Positions 14,711 to 23,266 of a stretch of DNA of 64,000 nucleotides are shown here, one piece after another; within the stretch, counting starts at the first letter, position 1; each line of letters begins with the position of its first letter. The DNA comes from CAG-103 sp963627135 (lineage in GTDB: Bacteria; Bacillota; Clostridia; Oscillospirales; Oscillospiraceae). The position numbers and the translations under genes are program-made. Location: NCBI GenBank assembly GCA_963627135.1, contig CAVFZY010000035.1, positions 1-64,000 on the forward strand. The letters run 5' to 3'. Under the pieces are notes generated by a model. The model was not told the DNA's origin. It ran no database searches and was given only the letters and a program-made list of their open reading frames with translations.

Positions 14711-17518
14711 TTACTCTGCCTTCTGCGCGGCGATGACAGCGGCGCAGCGCGGGCACAGACCGGTCTCGGGGTCGGCCTGCTCGGAGTGCATCCAGCAGCG
14801 CGGGCACTTGGTGCCGGGCGCGTTGCGCACGGAGATGTGCAGGCCGGGGAAGTTGGTGCTGACGCCGGTGACGGCATCCTCCGGCACGTCGCCGCCGACG
14901 AGGCACTGCGATACGATGAGCAGTTCGGGCAGGTCCATGCTTTGTACGTCGTCGAGCACGGCCTTGGCGGCAACATCGTCGGCGCGCAGCGTTACGGCAG
15001 CCTCGAGCGGCTTGCCGATGCGCTTTTCGGCGCGGGCGGCCTCGAGCACGCCGTTGACATCCGTGCGGACGCGGATCAACCGATCCCACCGGGCAAGCTC
15101 GTCGTCGCTGAGCGCGTAGGCATCGAACGGCTGATTCATGACGTTGAGCAGCACGTTGCGCGCGTCGTCCTCGGCGCGGTGCGGCATGGCCAGCCAGATC
15201 TCGTCGCAGGTGAAGGCGAGGATCGGCGCGAACATCTTCGTCATGCTGTCGAGGATGAGGAACAGGGCCGTCTGCGCGCTGCGGCGCTTGAGCCCGTTGC
15301 GCTCCTCGCAGTAGAGGCGGTCCTTGATGATGTCGAGATAGAAGCTCGAGAGCTCCACGACGCAGAAGTCGTTGATCGCGTGCGAGACCACATGGAATTC
15401 GTAGTTATCATACGCCTTGGCCACGCGGCGGATGAGATCGTTGAGCTTCGTGATGGCCCAGCGGTCGAGCGGGAGCATATCCTCCGGCGCGACGAGGTGC
15501 TCGGCGTCAAACCCGTCGAGGTTGCCGAGACAGTAGCGTGCGGTGTTGCGGAACTTGAGGTAGTTTTGCGTCAGCTGCTTGAAGATCTCCTTAGAGCAGC
15601 GCATGTCGGCGTGGTAATCGGCCGAGCCTGCCCACAGGCGCAGCATGTCGGCACCGAACTCGTTGATGATCTCGGTTGGATCCATGCCGTTGCCGAGGGA
15701 CTTGTGCATGGCCCTGCCCTCGCCGTCCACGGTCCAGCCGTGGGTCAGGCACTCGCGGTACGGGGCGCCCTTGCCGAGCGCGCCGACGGCCACAAGCAGA
15801 GACGACTGGAACCAGCCGCGGTACTGGTCGCCGCCCTCGATATACATATCCGCCGGCCAGAAGCCCTGGTCGCGCTGCATGGCGGCGACGTGCGTGGAGC
15901 CGGAGTCGAACCAGCCGTCGAGGGTGTCGGTCTCCTGGGTGAAGTGCTTGCCGCCGCAGTGCGGGCAGGTGAAGCCTTCGGGCAGGATGTCGGCAGCCGG
16001 ACGGTCGAACCAGGCGTTGCTGCCTTCCTTTTCAAAGAGCTTTGCGACCGCGTCGATGCTCTCTTCGTTGCACACGGGCTTGTGGCAGTCATCGCAGTAG
16101 AACACCGGGATCGGCAGGCCCCAGCGGCGCTGGCGGGAGATGCACCAGTCGGCACGCTCGCGGATCATGGCGCCCATGCGCTCCTTACCCCAGCTCGGGA
16201 GCCAGCGCACGTTCTCGCACGCGGCGACGGCTTCCTCCTTGAACGAGTCCACGGAGCAGAACCACTGCGGCGTGGCGCGGAAGATGATCGGCTGCTTGCA
16301 GCGCCAGCAGTGCGGGTAGCTGTGCACGATGTCCTCGGACGCGAACAGGGAGCCGGCGGCCTTCATATCCGCGAGGATGACGGGGTTGGACTCCTCCGTG
16401 GACATGCCGGCGTACTTGCCGGCGTAGTCGGTGTGGCGGCCCTGATCGTCCACGGGCACGACCATGTCCATGCCATAGCGCTTGCAGGTCAGGTAGTCGT
16501 CGGCGCCGAAGCCGGGCGCGGTGTGCACGCAGCCGGTACCGGAATCCATGGTGACGTAGTCGGCCAGCACCAGACGCGAGGTCTTGGGCAGGAATGGATG
16601 GTCGGCGAGCATATTCTCGAAGAAGTCGCCCGGATGCTGCTCGAGCACCTCGTAGCTGTCAAAGCCGCCGATGTGCATGACCTTCTCGGTCAGGGCGTCG
16701 GCCATGACGTACACTTCGCCGTTCGGGGCCTGCACGAGGTTATACAGCTCGCGCGGGTTGAGCGCGATGGCGAGGTTGCCGGGCAGGGTCCAGATCGTCG
16801 TCGTCCAGATGACGAAGAAGAGCTTGCTGTGGTCGACGCTCGGCAGCTTGCCGAGGTCGTCGTGCATCGGGAACTTCACGTACACGGTCGTGCACGGATC
16901 GTCCTGATATTCGATCTCCGCCTCGGCGAGGGCAGTCTCGTCGTGGGCGCACCAGTACACGGGCTTGAGACCCTTGTAGATGTGGCCGTTTTGATACATC
17001 TTGCCGAACACGCGCACCTCGTCGGACTCAAAGCCCTTGTTCATGGTCTTGTAGGGGTGCTCCCAGTCGCCCATGACGCCCATGCGCTTGAAGCCGGCCA
17101 TCTGGCGGTCGATGTATTTCTGCGCATAGTCATGGCACGCGCTGCGGAAGTCGGCGATGCTCATGGCTTTGTGGTTGAGCCTCTGCTCCTTGATGATGGC
17201 GCTCTCGATGGGCATGCCGTGGTTGTCCCAGCCAGGGATGTAGGGCGTATAGTAGCCGCGCATGGCGTAGGAGCGGACGATGAAGTCCTTGAGCGCCTTG
17301 TTGAGTGCGTGGCCCATGTGGATGTCGCCGTTGGAGAACGGAGGGCCGTCGTGCAGGCTGAAGCGCGGCTTGCCGTCGTTCTTTTTGAGCATTTCGTTGT
17401 ACAGGTCCATGTCGTACCAGCGCTGGAGCATCTCTGGCTCCCGCTTGGCAAGGCCGGCGCGCATGGGGAAGTCTGTTTTCGGCAGATTGATCGTGGCGTT
17501 AAAATCGTTTTTGGACAT
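14711..17518 (-). CDS. ileS: isoleucyl-tRNA synthetase
   Basis: A 935-residue class I synthetase charging tRNA-Ile. It has the HIGH-type motif HMGHALNK near residue 58, the editing (CP1) domain, the KMSKS-equivalent MHKSLGNGMDP near 600 and a carboxy-terminal zinc-finger with CPRCW and CPRC. Length is normal for bacterial IleS. GGAGAAAGATAGAACC lies before the start. The 94-bp region upstream holds only the divIVA terminator and ribosome site: no T-box leader is present, so regulation by uncharged tRNA is not evident. Confidence 0.97.
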   Translation of the reverse strand: MSKNDFNATINLPKTDFPMRAGLAKREPEMLQRWYDMDLYNEMLKKNDGKPRFSLHDGPPFSNGDIHMGHALNKALKDFIVRSYAMRGYYTPYIPGWDNHGMPIESAIIKEQRLNHKAMSIADFRSACHDYAQKYIDRQMAGFKRMGVMGDWEHPYKTMNKGFESDEVRVFGKMYQNGHIYKGLKPVYWCAHDETALAEAEIEYQDDPCTTVYVKFPMHDDLGKLPSVDHSKLFFVIWTTTIWTLPGNLAIALNPRELYNLVQAPNGEVYVMADALTEKVMHIGGFDSYEVLEQHPGDFFENMLADHPFLPKTSRLVLADYVTMDSGTGCVHTAPGFGADDYLTCKRYGMDMVVPVDDQGRHTDYAGKYAGMSTEESNPVILADMKAAGSLFASEDIVHSYPHCWRCKQPIIFRATPQWFCSVDSFKEEAVAACENVRWLPSWGKERMGAMIRERADWCISRQRRWGLPIPVFYCDDCHKPVCNEESIDAVAKLFEKEGSNAWFDRPAADILPEGFTCPHCGGKHFTQETDTLDGWFDSGSTHVAAMQRDQGFWPADMYIEGGDQYRGWFQSSLLVAVGALGKGAPYRECLTHGWTVDGEGRAMHKSLGNGMDPTEIINEFGADMLRLWAGSADYHADMRCSKEIFKQLTQNYLKFRNTARYCLGNLDGFDAEHLVAPEDMLPLDRWAITKLNDLIRRVAKAYDNYEFHVVSHAINDFCVVELSSFYLDIIKDRLYCEERNGLKRRSAQTALFLILDSMTKMFAPILAFTCDEIWLAMPHRAEDDARNVLLNVMNQPFDAYALSDDELARWDRLIRVRTDVNGVLEAARAEKRIGKPLEAAVTLRADDVAAKAVLDDVQSMDLPELLIVSQCLVGGDVPEDAVTGVSTNFPGLHISVRNAPGTKCPRCWMHSEQADPETGLCPRCAAVIAAQKAE

Positions 17519-17552
17519 GGTTCTATCTTTCTCCTCTCAGAGTTTTCTCATC

Positions 17553-17595
17553 AAAAAATTGCGCAGGGCGGTACGGCACCGGCCGTCCCGCCCTG
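17553..17595 (-). terminator. terminator between divIVA and ileS
   Basis: A GC-rich imperfect stem (CAGGGCGGGACGG paired with CCGTACCGCCCTG on the minus strand) is followed by GCGCAATTTTTTG. Confidence 0.7.
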
Positions 17596-17612
17596 GTTGA
17601 TCGCGTGTTCAC

Positions 17613-18299
17613 TCAGCTGTTATGCAGAAAGTGATAAAGCTGCGTGGCGTCATCTGCTGCATTGTCGGCCGCGGTGTCGTCGGTCTCCACCGGCTGTGCC
17701 TCCACAGGGGCGGCGAACACGGCGGCGGCTTCCGCAGGCTGCTCGGCGGCCGGAGCTTCCGGCTGCGCGGGCTGCTCCGCACGCTCGGACACCGGCTCGG
17801 CAGGGGCTGCGCTCACGCTTGCAGGCTGGGCTGCAGGCTGCGCGTCCGCGGCCTTCGACCCGGCGATCTTATCCAGGTACTCGAGCTGGTTCAGGCACAG
17901 ATTACGCACATCTTCCAGAAATTTTGCGCAGGACGTTTTGGCGTTGAGGAGTTTGGCTTCCTCGTTGGCGGTTTCGTGCTGGAGGCCGCCAAGTATTCGG
18001 TCGGACGTGTTCTTGGCCTCACCGAGTATCTTGTCGGCGTGGGCCTGAGCGTCGTCCTCTATCTGCTTGCCGACCTTCTGGGCCGACAGTATGGCCAGAC
18101 GCATGGCGTCTTCACTGGCGCGGTACTCTTCTATCTTATCGACCAGCACCTTCATCTTGCCCTTGAGCACGGCAACTTCCTTCTGCGCGTTGGCAAGCTC
18201 GGTGGCCACTTCTTCCTGATAGTTCTGCACGGCGGCCATGTCGTATCCGCCGAACATCGCTTTTTCAAAGGTTTTTTCCCGAATATCCTGAGGAGTCAT
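17613..18299 (-). CDS. divIVA: DivIVA-domain division/polarity protein
   Basis: A 228-residue cytoplasmic coiled-coil protein. The N terminus (MTPQDIREKTFEKAMFGGYD) is the membrane-curvature-sensing DivIVA domain. A long heptad-patterned coiled coil covers residues 25-150. The last 75 residues are Ala/Pro/Glu-rich and probably disordered. GGAGGACTATCCAAC precedes the start. Located between sepF and ileS as in many Firmicutes, it is expected to mark division sites or poles. Confidence 0.92.
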   Translation of the reverse strand: MTPQDIREKTFEKAMFGGYDMAAVQNYQEEVATELANAQKEVAVLKGKMKVLVDKIEEYRASEDAMRLAILSAQKVGKQIEDDAQAHADKILGEAKNTSDRILGGLQHETANEEAKLLNAKTSCAKFLEDVRNLCLNQLEYLDKIAGSKAADAQPAAQPASVSAAPAEPVSERAEQPAQPEAPAAEQPAEAAAVFAAPVEAQPVETDDTAADNAADDATQLYHFLHNS

Positions 18300-18370
18300 G
18301 TTGGATAGTCCTCCATTCTTTCTATAGGTATACTACACGGTGGGCGCTGTCAGGAACAGTATGCCCGGAT

Positions 18371-18928
18371 TTACAGATGGAACTCGCCCGACTCCATGTC
18401 GTCGAGCTGGTCGCCCATGAGGTCGACATTGAACGGCGTGATGATATATGTCGCGCTGGCGACGCGGCGGATCTTGCCGTCCTGCGCGTAGGCGACGCCG
18501 GACAGAAAGTCGATCAGCCGGCGCGAAATGGCCGGATCCGTCTTTTCCAGATTGATGAGCACGGCGCGGCGATCGCGCAGGTGGTCCGCGATCTCTCCGG
18601 CGGCCTCAAATTGCTTCGGCGTGGCGAGCACGACCTTGAGCTGGCCGCCGCTGTTGAGGTTGACGACCTTGTCGGCCACGCGGCTGTCGCCCTTCGGCGC
18701 GTAGCTCGGCGCGGGCCGCTCCGGCTCCGTCACCGGATCGTCGCGGATGAAGGCGCTCTTTTTCGGCGCGGGCGCCGGCCGGCGGGGTGCCGCAGCCGGG
18801 CGGGCCGGGGCCGGACGCTCCGGTGCGGGCGCTTCCGCGACCGGGATCGCTTCATCCTCATCATCGAAAAACTCGTCGTCGTCATCGTACGGACGGGTCA
18901 TTTTTTTCAGTTCATCCAAAAATCCCAT
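18371..18928 (-). CDS. sepF: cell division protein SepF
   Basis: A 185-residue protein. The N terminus MGFLDELKKMTRPYD is the amphipathic membrane-binding helix; an acidic/Pro-Ala linker follows; residues about 95-180 are the conserved SepF core that binds FtsZ and forms rings. The ATG at 18928 is chosen over an upstream in-frame ATG because AAGGGGGG lies seven bases before it and the MGF start is the family norm. It sits between yggS and divIVA in the usual order. Confidence 0.95.
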   Translation of the reverse strand: MGFLDELKKMTRPYDDDDEFFDDEDEAIPVAEAPAPERPAPARPAAAPRRPAPAPKKSAFIRDDPVTEPERPAPSYAPKGDSRVADKVVNLNSGGQLKVVLATPKQFEAAGEIADHLRDRRAVLINLEKTDPAISRRLIDFLSGVAYAQDGKIRRVASATYIITPFNVDLMGDQLDDMESGEFHL

Positions 18929-19003
18929 TCGGGACCCCCCTTTTACGTGCCGGCGGCCGCCGTGCCGCTGCACTGATCTCTGCGGAGTGAGCCAAAGCGG
19001 CGC

Positions 19004-19708
19004 TCAGTGCTGGGAATAATCCCGCGCGCCAAAGATCGACGAGCCGACGCGCACCATGTTCGCACCGGCGCAAATGGCATCCTCAAAGTCTCCGCTCATA
19101 CCCATGGACAGAAAGTCCATAAAAACATTATCGTATTTTTTTCTGCCGATGTCAACAAAAAGCTCATGCATTTTCGTAAAATATGCATGATTTCCGTCGG
19201 AAGTTTCTGCCACGGGCGGGATCGCCATCAGGCCGCGCACGTGAATATGCGCGCAGCCGGCGGCCGTTTCCAGCAATTGCGGCAGGGCGGCAGGGTCCAC
19301 GCCGCTCTTGGCGGCCTCGCCGCCGATGTTCACTTCCAGCAGGATGTCCTGCACGATGCCCTGCATGGCCGCGCGCTTTTCGATCATGGCCAGAAGCTCG
19401 GGCGAGTCCACCGACTGGATGAGATCGACCCTGCCCACGACCTGCCGGACCTTGTTCGTCTGCAGGTGGCCGATGAAGTGCAGCGGCGCGCCGGTATAGG
19501 CGCCCTGGGCGAGCTTTTCGGTCATCTCCTGCACGCGGTTCTCGCCGCAGGCGTCGATCCCGGCGGCGACGGCCTCGCGCACGCGCGCGGCGTCGTTCAT
19601 CTTCGTCGCTGCCACGAGCGTGATGTCGGCACCCGTGCGGCCCGAGATGCGGGCGGCGGTGTCGATGCGCGCGCGGATGGCGGCAATATTTTCGGCAATG
19701 GTGCTCAT
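19004..19708 (-). CDS. yggS: PLP homeostasis protein, YggS/YlmE family
   Basis: A 234-residue single-domain alanine-racemase-like TIM barrel that binds pyridoxal 5'-phosphate through Lys36 (LVAATKMND). The family buffers cellular PLP and has no established enzymatic reaction. Other landmarks are the GENRVQE, HFIGHLQTNK and GMSGDFEDAI motifs. AGGAGGCACCACCC supports the start. It precedes sepF, the standard ylmE-ylmF order. Confidence 0.95.
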   Translation of the reverse strand: MSTIAENIAAIRARIDTAARISGRTGADITLVAATKMNDAARVREAVAAGIDACGENRVQEMTEKLAQGAYTGAPLHFIGHLQTNKVRQVVGRVDLIQSVDSPELLAMIEKRAAMQGIVQDILLEVNIGGEAAKSGVDPAALPQLLETAAGCAHIHVRGLMAIPPVAETSDGNHAYFTKMHELFVDIGRKKYDNVFMDFLSMGMSGDFEDAICAGANMVRVGSSIFGARDYSQH

Positions 19709-19724
19709 AGTGGGTGGTGCCTCC

Positions 19725-20924
19725 TTATTTCACGACCTGCCCGTCGGACAGGCCCTTGCCGGTGACGACGATCTCGTTGCCGGCGCGCAGGGCGTTGCTC
19801 TCCGCGCTCTGGGCGACGAGACAGTAGTCGTCGGTCTGATAGATGATCTCGATCGGTTTTTTCTCCAGCTGCGCTGCCGTGACGACGTAGACATACGACT
19901 GCCCGTCGTCGTCCATATGCACGGCCTTGAGCGGCACGCGCAGGCCGGTGTGCTCGCTGTAGACCACGTCGGCCGTCGTCTTGCGCATGGCCAGCGTGTC
20001 AGCCAGCGCTTCATTGCACGCGAATACGACGGCGACCTTGCCGCTGTCGTCCGGCTCACTCTTGCTGAGCACGGTCGCCGAGACGGTGCCGTTGTAGTGC
20101 TGCGGAAAGTCGAGCGCGGCGCTGCCGCCCAGGTTCAGGCGGTCGGCGTCGGCCTTGTTCATGACGGAGGCAAAGTACCACTTTTTCGCCGTGACGAGCT
20201 TGCCGATCGCGTTGGCGGGCGTCGCGGGGGTGGTGCGCTCGAGCGCGTCCACGCCGTCGGGCATAAGGTTTTCGAGCATGTCCGGCGTGAGCGATTCGTA
20301 TCCGTCGGTCGTGGACGTGAACAGGCCCGCAGCCGGGGCCGTGATGCTGCCGCGGCCGGCGCCGGCGTTTTCCAGCTGGTGCAGCTCGGCGTTGAGCGCA
20401 TCGAGGTCGCCCTGCGAGACGGTTCCGGTCGCCGAGCCGAGGAGCAGGGAACTGAGGTCCATGCAGATATCGTCCAGCTCTGAGGTGCTGCCGGCGGAGA
20501 CGGCGGCATTGAGCTGCAGAATGGCGCTGCGTACGTCGCTGTCGCGGTCCGACGCACCGGAGGTGCTGCCCGCGCGCGAGAGCAGGCTCGAGACGTAGGC
20601 GATCTCCTTTTTCAGCTCGCGGGCGCGGCTGGCGCTATCGAGCGCGGCCTTGGAGTCCACGCCGATGGCGATCTCGCCGCCGCGCGCGACCTCCTTGCCG
20701 TCGTCCACGGACAGGGACAGAAACTCCTTGTCCGACTCGATGACCTGCTCCTCGCGCACGGCAATGCCGCTGGCCTGTCCGCTCTCGCTGATGGTCACGA
20801 GCACCGCCGGGGCGGTGGCGTACGATTGCTGCGTCGAGCGAAACAGATACACGCCCAGATACACGAGCATGGCCGCGAAGAGCACGAACATGGCGATGTT
20901 CGTGAGGGTATTCGTTTTCTTCAA
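19725..20924 (-). CDS. HlyD-like membrane-anchored adaptor protein
   Basis: A 399-residue protein with one N-terminal membrane segment (residues about 9-29) and a large extracytoplasmic part. It has split lipoyl/barrel-sandwich sequences flanking a coiled-coil hairpin (residues about 95-190), the plan of HlyD/MFP adaptors. It lacks a neighbouring ABC or RND exporter. It ends 16 bp before yggS and is probably co-transcribed with the division genes. Gram-positive genomes often carry such a protein at this position, with no settled function. Confidence 0.75.
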   Translation of the reverse strand: MKKTNTLTNIAMFVLFAAMLVYLGVYLFRSTQQSYATAPAVLVTISESGQASGIAVREEQVIESDKEFLSLSVDDGKEVARGGEIAIGVDSKAALDSASRARELKKEIAYVSSLLSRAGSTSGASDRDSDVRSAILQLNAAVSAGSTSELDDICMDLSSLLLGSATGTVSQGDLDALNAELHQLENAGAGRGSITAPAAGLFTSTTDGYESLTPDMLENLMPDGVDALERTTPATPANAIGKLVTAKKWYFASVMNKADADRLNLGGSAALDFPQHYNGTVSATVLSKSEPDDSGKVAVVFACNEALADTLAMRKTTADVVYSEHTGLRVPLKAVHMDDDGQSYVYVVTAAQLEKKPIEIIYQTDDYCLVAQSAESNALRAGNEIVVTGKGLSDGQVVK

Positions 20925-20961
20925 ATCCAGCCCTCCTTTCGGCGGGGGGCCGGCGGGGAGA

Positions 20962-21189
20962 TCAGGCCTGCAGCTCGAGCGAGACCGGCCGCGCCGGCGC
21001 GACCGTCGAGATCGCGTGCTTGTAGATCATCTGCTGCCGGCCGTCGGCATCGATGAGCACAACGAAGCTGTCAAAGCTGCGCACAACGCCGCGCAGCTGG
21101 AACCCGTTCATGAGAAACAGGGTCACGGGGATCTTTTCCCGCCGGATGTAATTGAGGAATGCGTCCTGAAGGTTCTGTGTCTTTTGCAT
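20962..21189 (-). CDS. hfq: RNA chaperone Hfq
   Basis: A 75-residue Sm-fold protein forming hexameric rings that bind small RNAs and A-rich mRNA. Sm1 is LFLMNGFQLRGVVRSFDSFVVL and Sm2 is the IYKHAIST equivalent of the classical YKHA motif. The start at 21189 follows AAAGGAG; the frame extends upstream but with non-conserved residues. It follows miaA, the widespread miaA-hfq pair. Confidence 0.95.
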   Translation of the reverse strand: MQKTQNLQDAFLNYIRREKIPVTLFLMNGFQLRGVVRSFDSFVVLIDADGRQQMIYKHAISTVAPARPVSLELQA

Positions 21190-21315
21190 GATCGCCGCTC
21201 CTTTGGCCGGAGCGGGGTACATTTCTTCATCATAGCACAATCTGCCGCTCCGTGAAATAGTGAATTTATACAAATCCGGTCGAAATGGCAGTTTCCGCCG
21301 GGCTTGTACAGGCCC

Positions 21316-22260
21316 CTATTCTATACCGCGGCCGGATAAGAATTGCGTCGAAAGGCGGCACGCCCGGTCCATGTCCGGCGTTTTTTCGTGCCGGAGCCAG
21401 AACAGGTCTGCATCCCGCCGCAGCCATGTGAGCTGGCGTTTGGCATAGCGCCGGGATGCGAGCTGGATGGCGGCGACGGCGTCCTGCGGCGACGCCTCGC
21501 CGCGCACGGCGGCGACGGCCTCCTTGTAGCCGATGGCCTGCATGGCCGTGCAGTCGGCCGGGACACCGGCGGCCAGCAGCGCGCGCACCTCGTCGAACAG
21601 GCCCTGCTGCACCATGGCGTCCACGCGCCGGTCGATGCGGTCGTAGAGATCCTGCCGGTCGGCGAAATCGAGCGCGATCTTCGCCGCGTCGTACCGCGGC
21701 GGCACGGCGCGGGTCTCGGTGTCGTGCTGCGTAATGGTCCTGCCCGTGAGGATGTAGACCTCCATGGCGCGCACGATGCGCTTTTTGTCCGCGGGGTGGA
21801 GCCTGGCCGCCCGTTCGGGGTCGATCTTGCGCAGCTCGCCGAGCAGCCCCTCGCCACCGATCTCGTCATAGCGCTCGCTCAGTTCCTGCCGCAGCGCGGT
21901 GTCGGCCGTGCCGTCGGCAAACGTGCGTCCGGCGATGAGCGAGTCGATATACAGCCCCGTGCCGCCGACGACGATCGGCAGTTTTCCGCGCGCGAGAATA
22001 TCATCCACGCAGGCGGAGGCCTCCGCCGCATAGCGCGAGACGGAGTAGTTTTCCGTGGGGTCAGCGATGTCGATCATGTGGTGCGGCACGCCCTGCATCT
22101 CTTCCGATGTGGGCTTGGCCGTGCCGATGTCCATGCCGCGGTAGATCTGCATCGAGTCGGCCGAGACGACCTCGCCGCCGAGCCGCTGCGCGAGCGCCAC
22201 GCCGAGCGCGGTCTTGCCCGAGGCGGTCGGGCCGGTGATGACGATAAGTTTTGCCTGCAT
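21316..22260 (-). CDS. miaA: tRNA dimethylallyltransferase
   Basis: A 314-residue enzyme that adds dimethylallyl to the N6 of A37 in tRNAs reading UNN codons. The P-loop GPTASGKT is at residues 10-17, followed by DSMQIYRGMDIGTAKP and GGTGLYIDSL. Its product is the substrate of MiaB, encoded 3 kb away in the window. The length is normal. About 125 bp separate it from hfq. Confidence 0.96.
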   Translation of the reverse strand: MQAKLIVITGPTASGKTALGVALAQRLGGEVVSADSMQIYRGMDIGTAKPTSEEMQGVPHHMIDIADPTENYSVSRYAAEASACVDDILARGKLPIVVGGTGLYIDSLIAGRTFADGTADTALRQELSERYDEIGGEGLLGELRKIDPERAARLHPADKKRIVRAMEVYILTGRTITQHDTETRAVPPRYDAAKIALDFADRQDLYDRIDRRVDAMVQQGLFDEVRALLAAGVPADCTAMQAIGYKEAVAAVRGEASPQDAVAAIQLASRRYAKRQLTWLRRDADLFWLRHEKTPDMDRACRLSTQFLSGRGIE

Positions 22261-22305
22261 CGTGACATTTTCCTTTCCATGGGGGAAAAATTCCGAAAGA
22301 TTATG

Positions 22306-22333
22306 TTGAAAAGTATTAGAAATGTGTTAAAAT
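22306..22333 (+). promoter_or_regulatory. sigma-A promoter of the DegV gene
   Basis: TTGAAA and TAAAAT are separated by 16 bp, ending 36 bp before the DegV start. Confidence 0.7.
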
Positions 22334-22369
22334 GAAAACGCATTTCCCAGTTTTCAAGAAGGTGAACCC

Positions 22370-23212
22370 ATGAAGATCAAAATTTCTGCCGACAGCACGT
22401 GCGATCTTTCGCCCGAGCTGATCGAGCGCTATCACATCGGCATCACGCCGCTGTACATCATCCGCGGCGAGGAGACCCTGCGCGACGGCATTGACGTGCA
22501 TCCGCAGGAGCTCTACGATTACGCCAAGGCCACGGGAAAGCTCTGCAAGACCGCAGCAGTGAACGTGTCGGACTATCTGGCGTACTTCGCCGCGTGCCGG
22601 AAGGAATACGACGCCGTGATCCACTTCACGATCTCGAGCGACATGTCCGCCTGCTATCAGAACGCCTGCATCGCGGCCAAGGAGTTTACGAATGTCTACC
22701 CCGTGGACGCGCGCAACCTCTCGACCGGCATCGGCCACCTGGTGCTCGACGCGGCCGAGATGGCCGGGCAGGGCATGGACGCGGCCGACATTGCATCTGC
22801 GCTGGAGCAAAAGCGCGAGAAGCTCGATGTCAGCTTCGTGATCGACACGCTGGAGTATCTCAAGCGCGGCGGCCGCTGCTCGGCACTCGTGGCCATGAGC
22901 GCGAACCTCCTGCACCTCAAGCCGTGCATCGAGGTCAAGGACGGCAAGATGGGCGTCGGCCGCAAGTACCGCGGAAAGCTCGAAAAGTGCTACGTGCAGT
23001 ACATTGAGGACCGGCTCAAGGGCCGCGACGATATTGACTGCCACCGCATCTTCATCACGGATTCCGGCTGCGACGAGGCCACGCGGGAAGCGCTCGAGCG
23101 CGTCGTGCGTGCGTGCCAGCCGTTTGAGGAGGTCCTCCATACGCAGGCCGGCTGCACGGTGTCGAACCACTGCGGCCCCGGCTGCATGGGCATTTTGTAC
23201 TATCACAAGTAA
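22370..23212 (+). CDS. DegV-family fatty-acid-binding protein
   Basis: A 280-residue two-domain protein. MKIKISADSTCDLSPELIE is the DegV N-terminal signature; FTISSDMSACYQNA and the DTLEYLKRGGRCS motif follow. DegV/FakB proteins bind a fatty acid and present it to the FakA kinase so that exogenous acids can enter phospholipid synthesis. No fakA lies nearby. AAGAAGGTGAACCC precedes the start. It stands alone between its own promoter and terminator. Confidence 0.92.
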   Translation: MKIKISADSTCDLSPELIERYHIGITPLYIIRGEETLRDGIDVHPQELYDYAKATGKLCKTAAVNVSDYLAYFAACRKEYDAVIHFTISSDMSACYQNACIAAKEFTNVYPVDARNLSTGIGHLVLDAAEMAGQGMDAADIASALEQKREKLDVSFVIDTLEYLKRGGRCSALVAMSANLLHLKPCIEVKDGKMGVGRKYRGKLEKCYVQYIEDRLKGRDDIDCHRIFITDSGCDEATREALERVVRACQPFEEVLHTQAGCTVSNHCGPGCMGILYYHK

Positions 23213-23230
23213 ACAAAATTGTACAGTCTG

Positions 23231-23258
23231 ACAGGGAGCGCGTTCCGGCGCTCCCTGT
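23231..23258. terminator. bidirectional terminator, DegV gene / mutL
   Basis: A 10-bp stem (ACAGGGAGCG / CGCTCCCTGT) between convergent genes, with TTTGCTTATTT on the plus side. Confidence 0.6.
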
Positions 23259-23266
23259 TTGCTTAT

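Noticed and set aside
17519..17612. T-box riboswitch upstream of ileS
   Set aside because: The gap is under 100 bp and filled by the divIVA terminator and a ribosome site; no T-box sequence or specifier arm is present.
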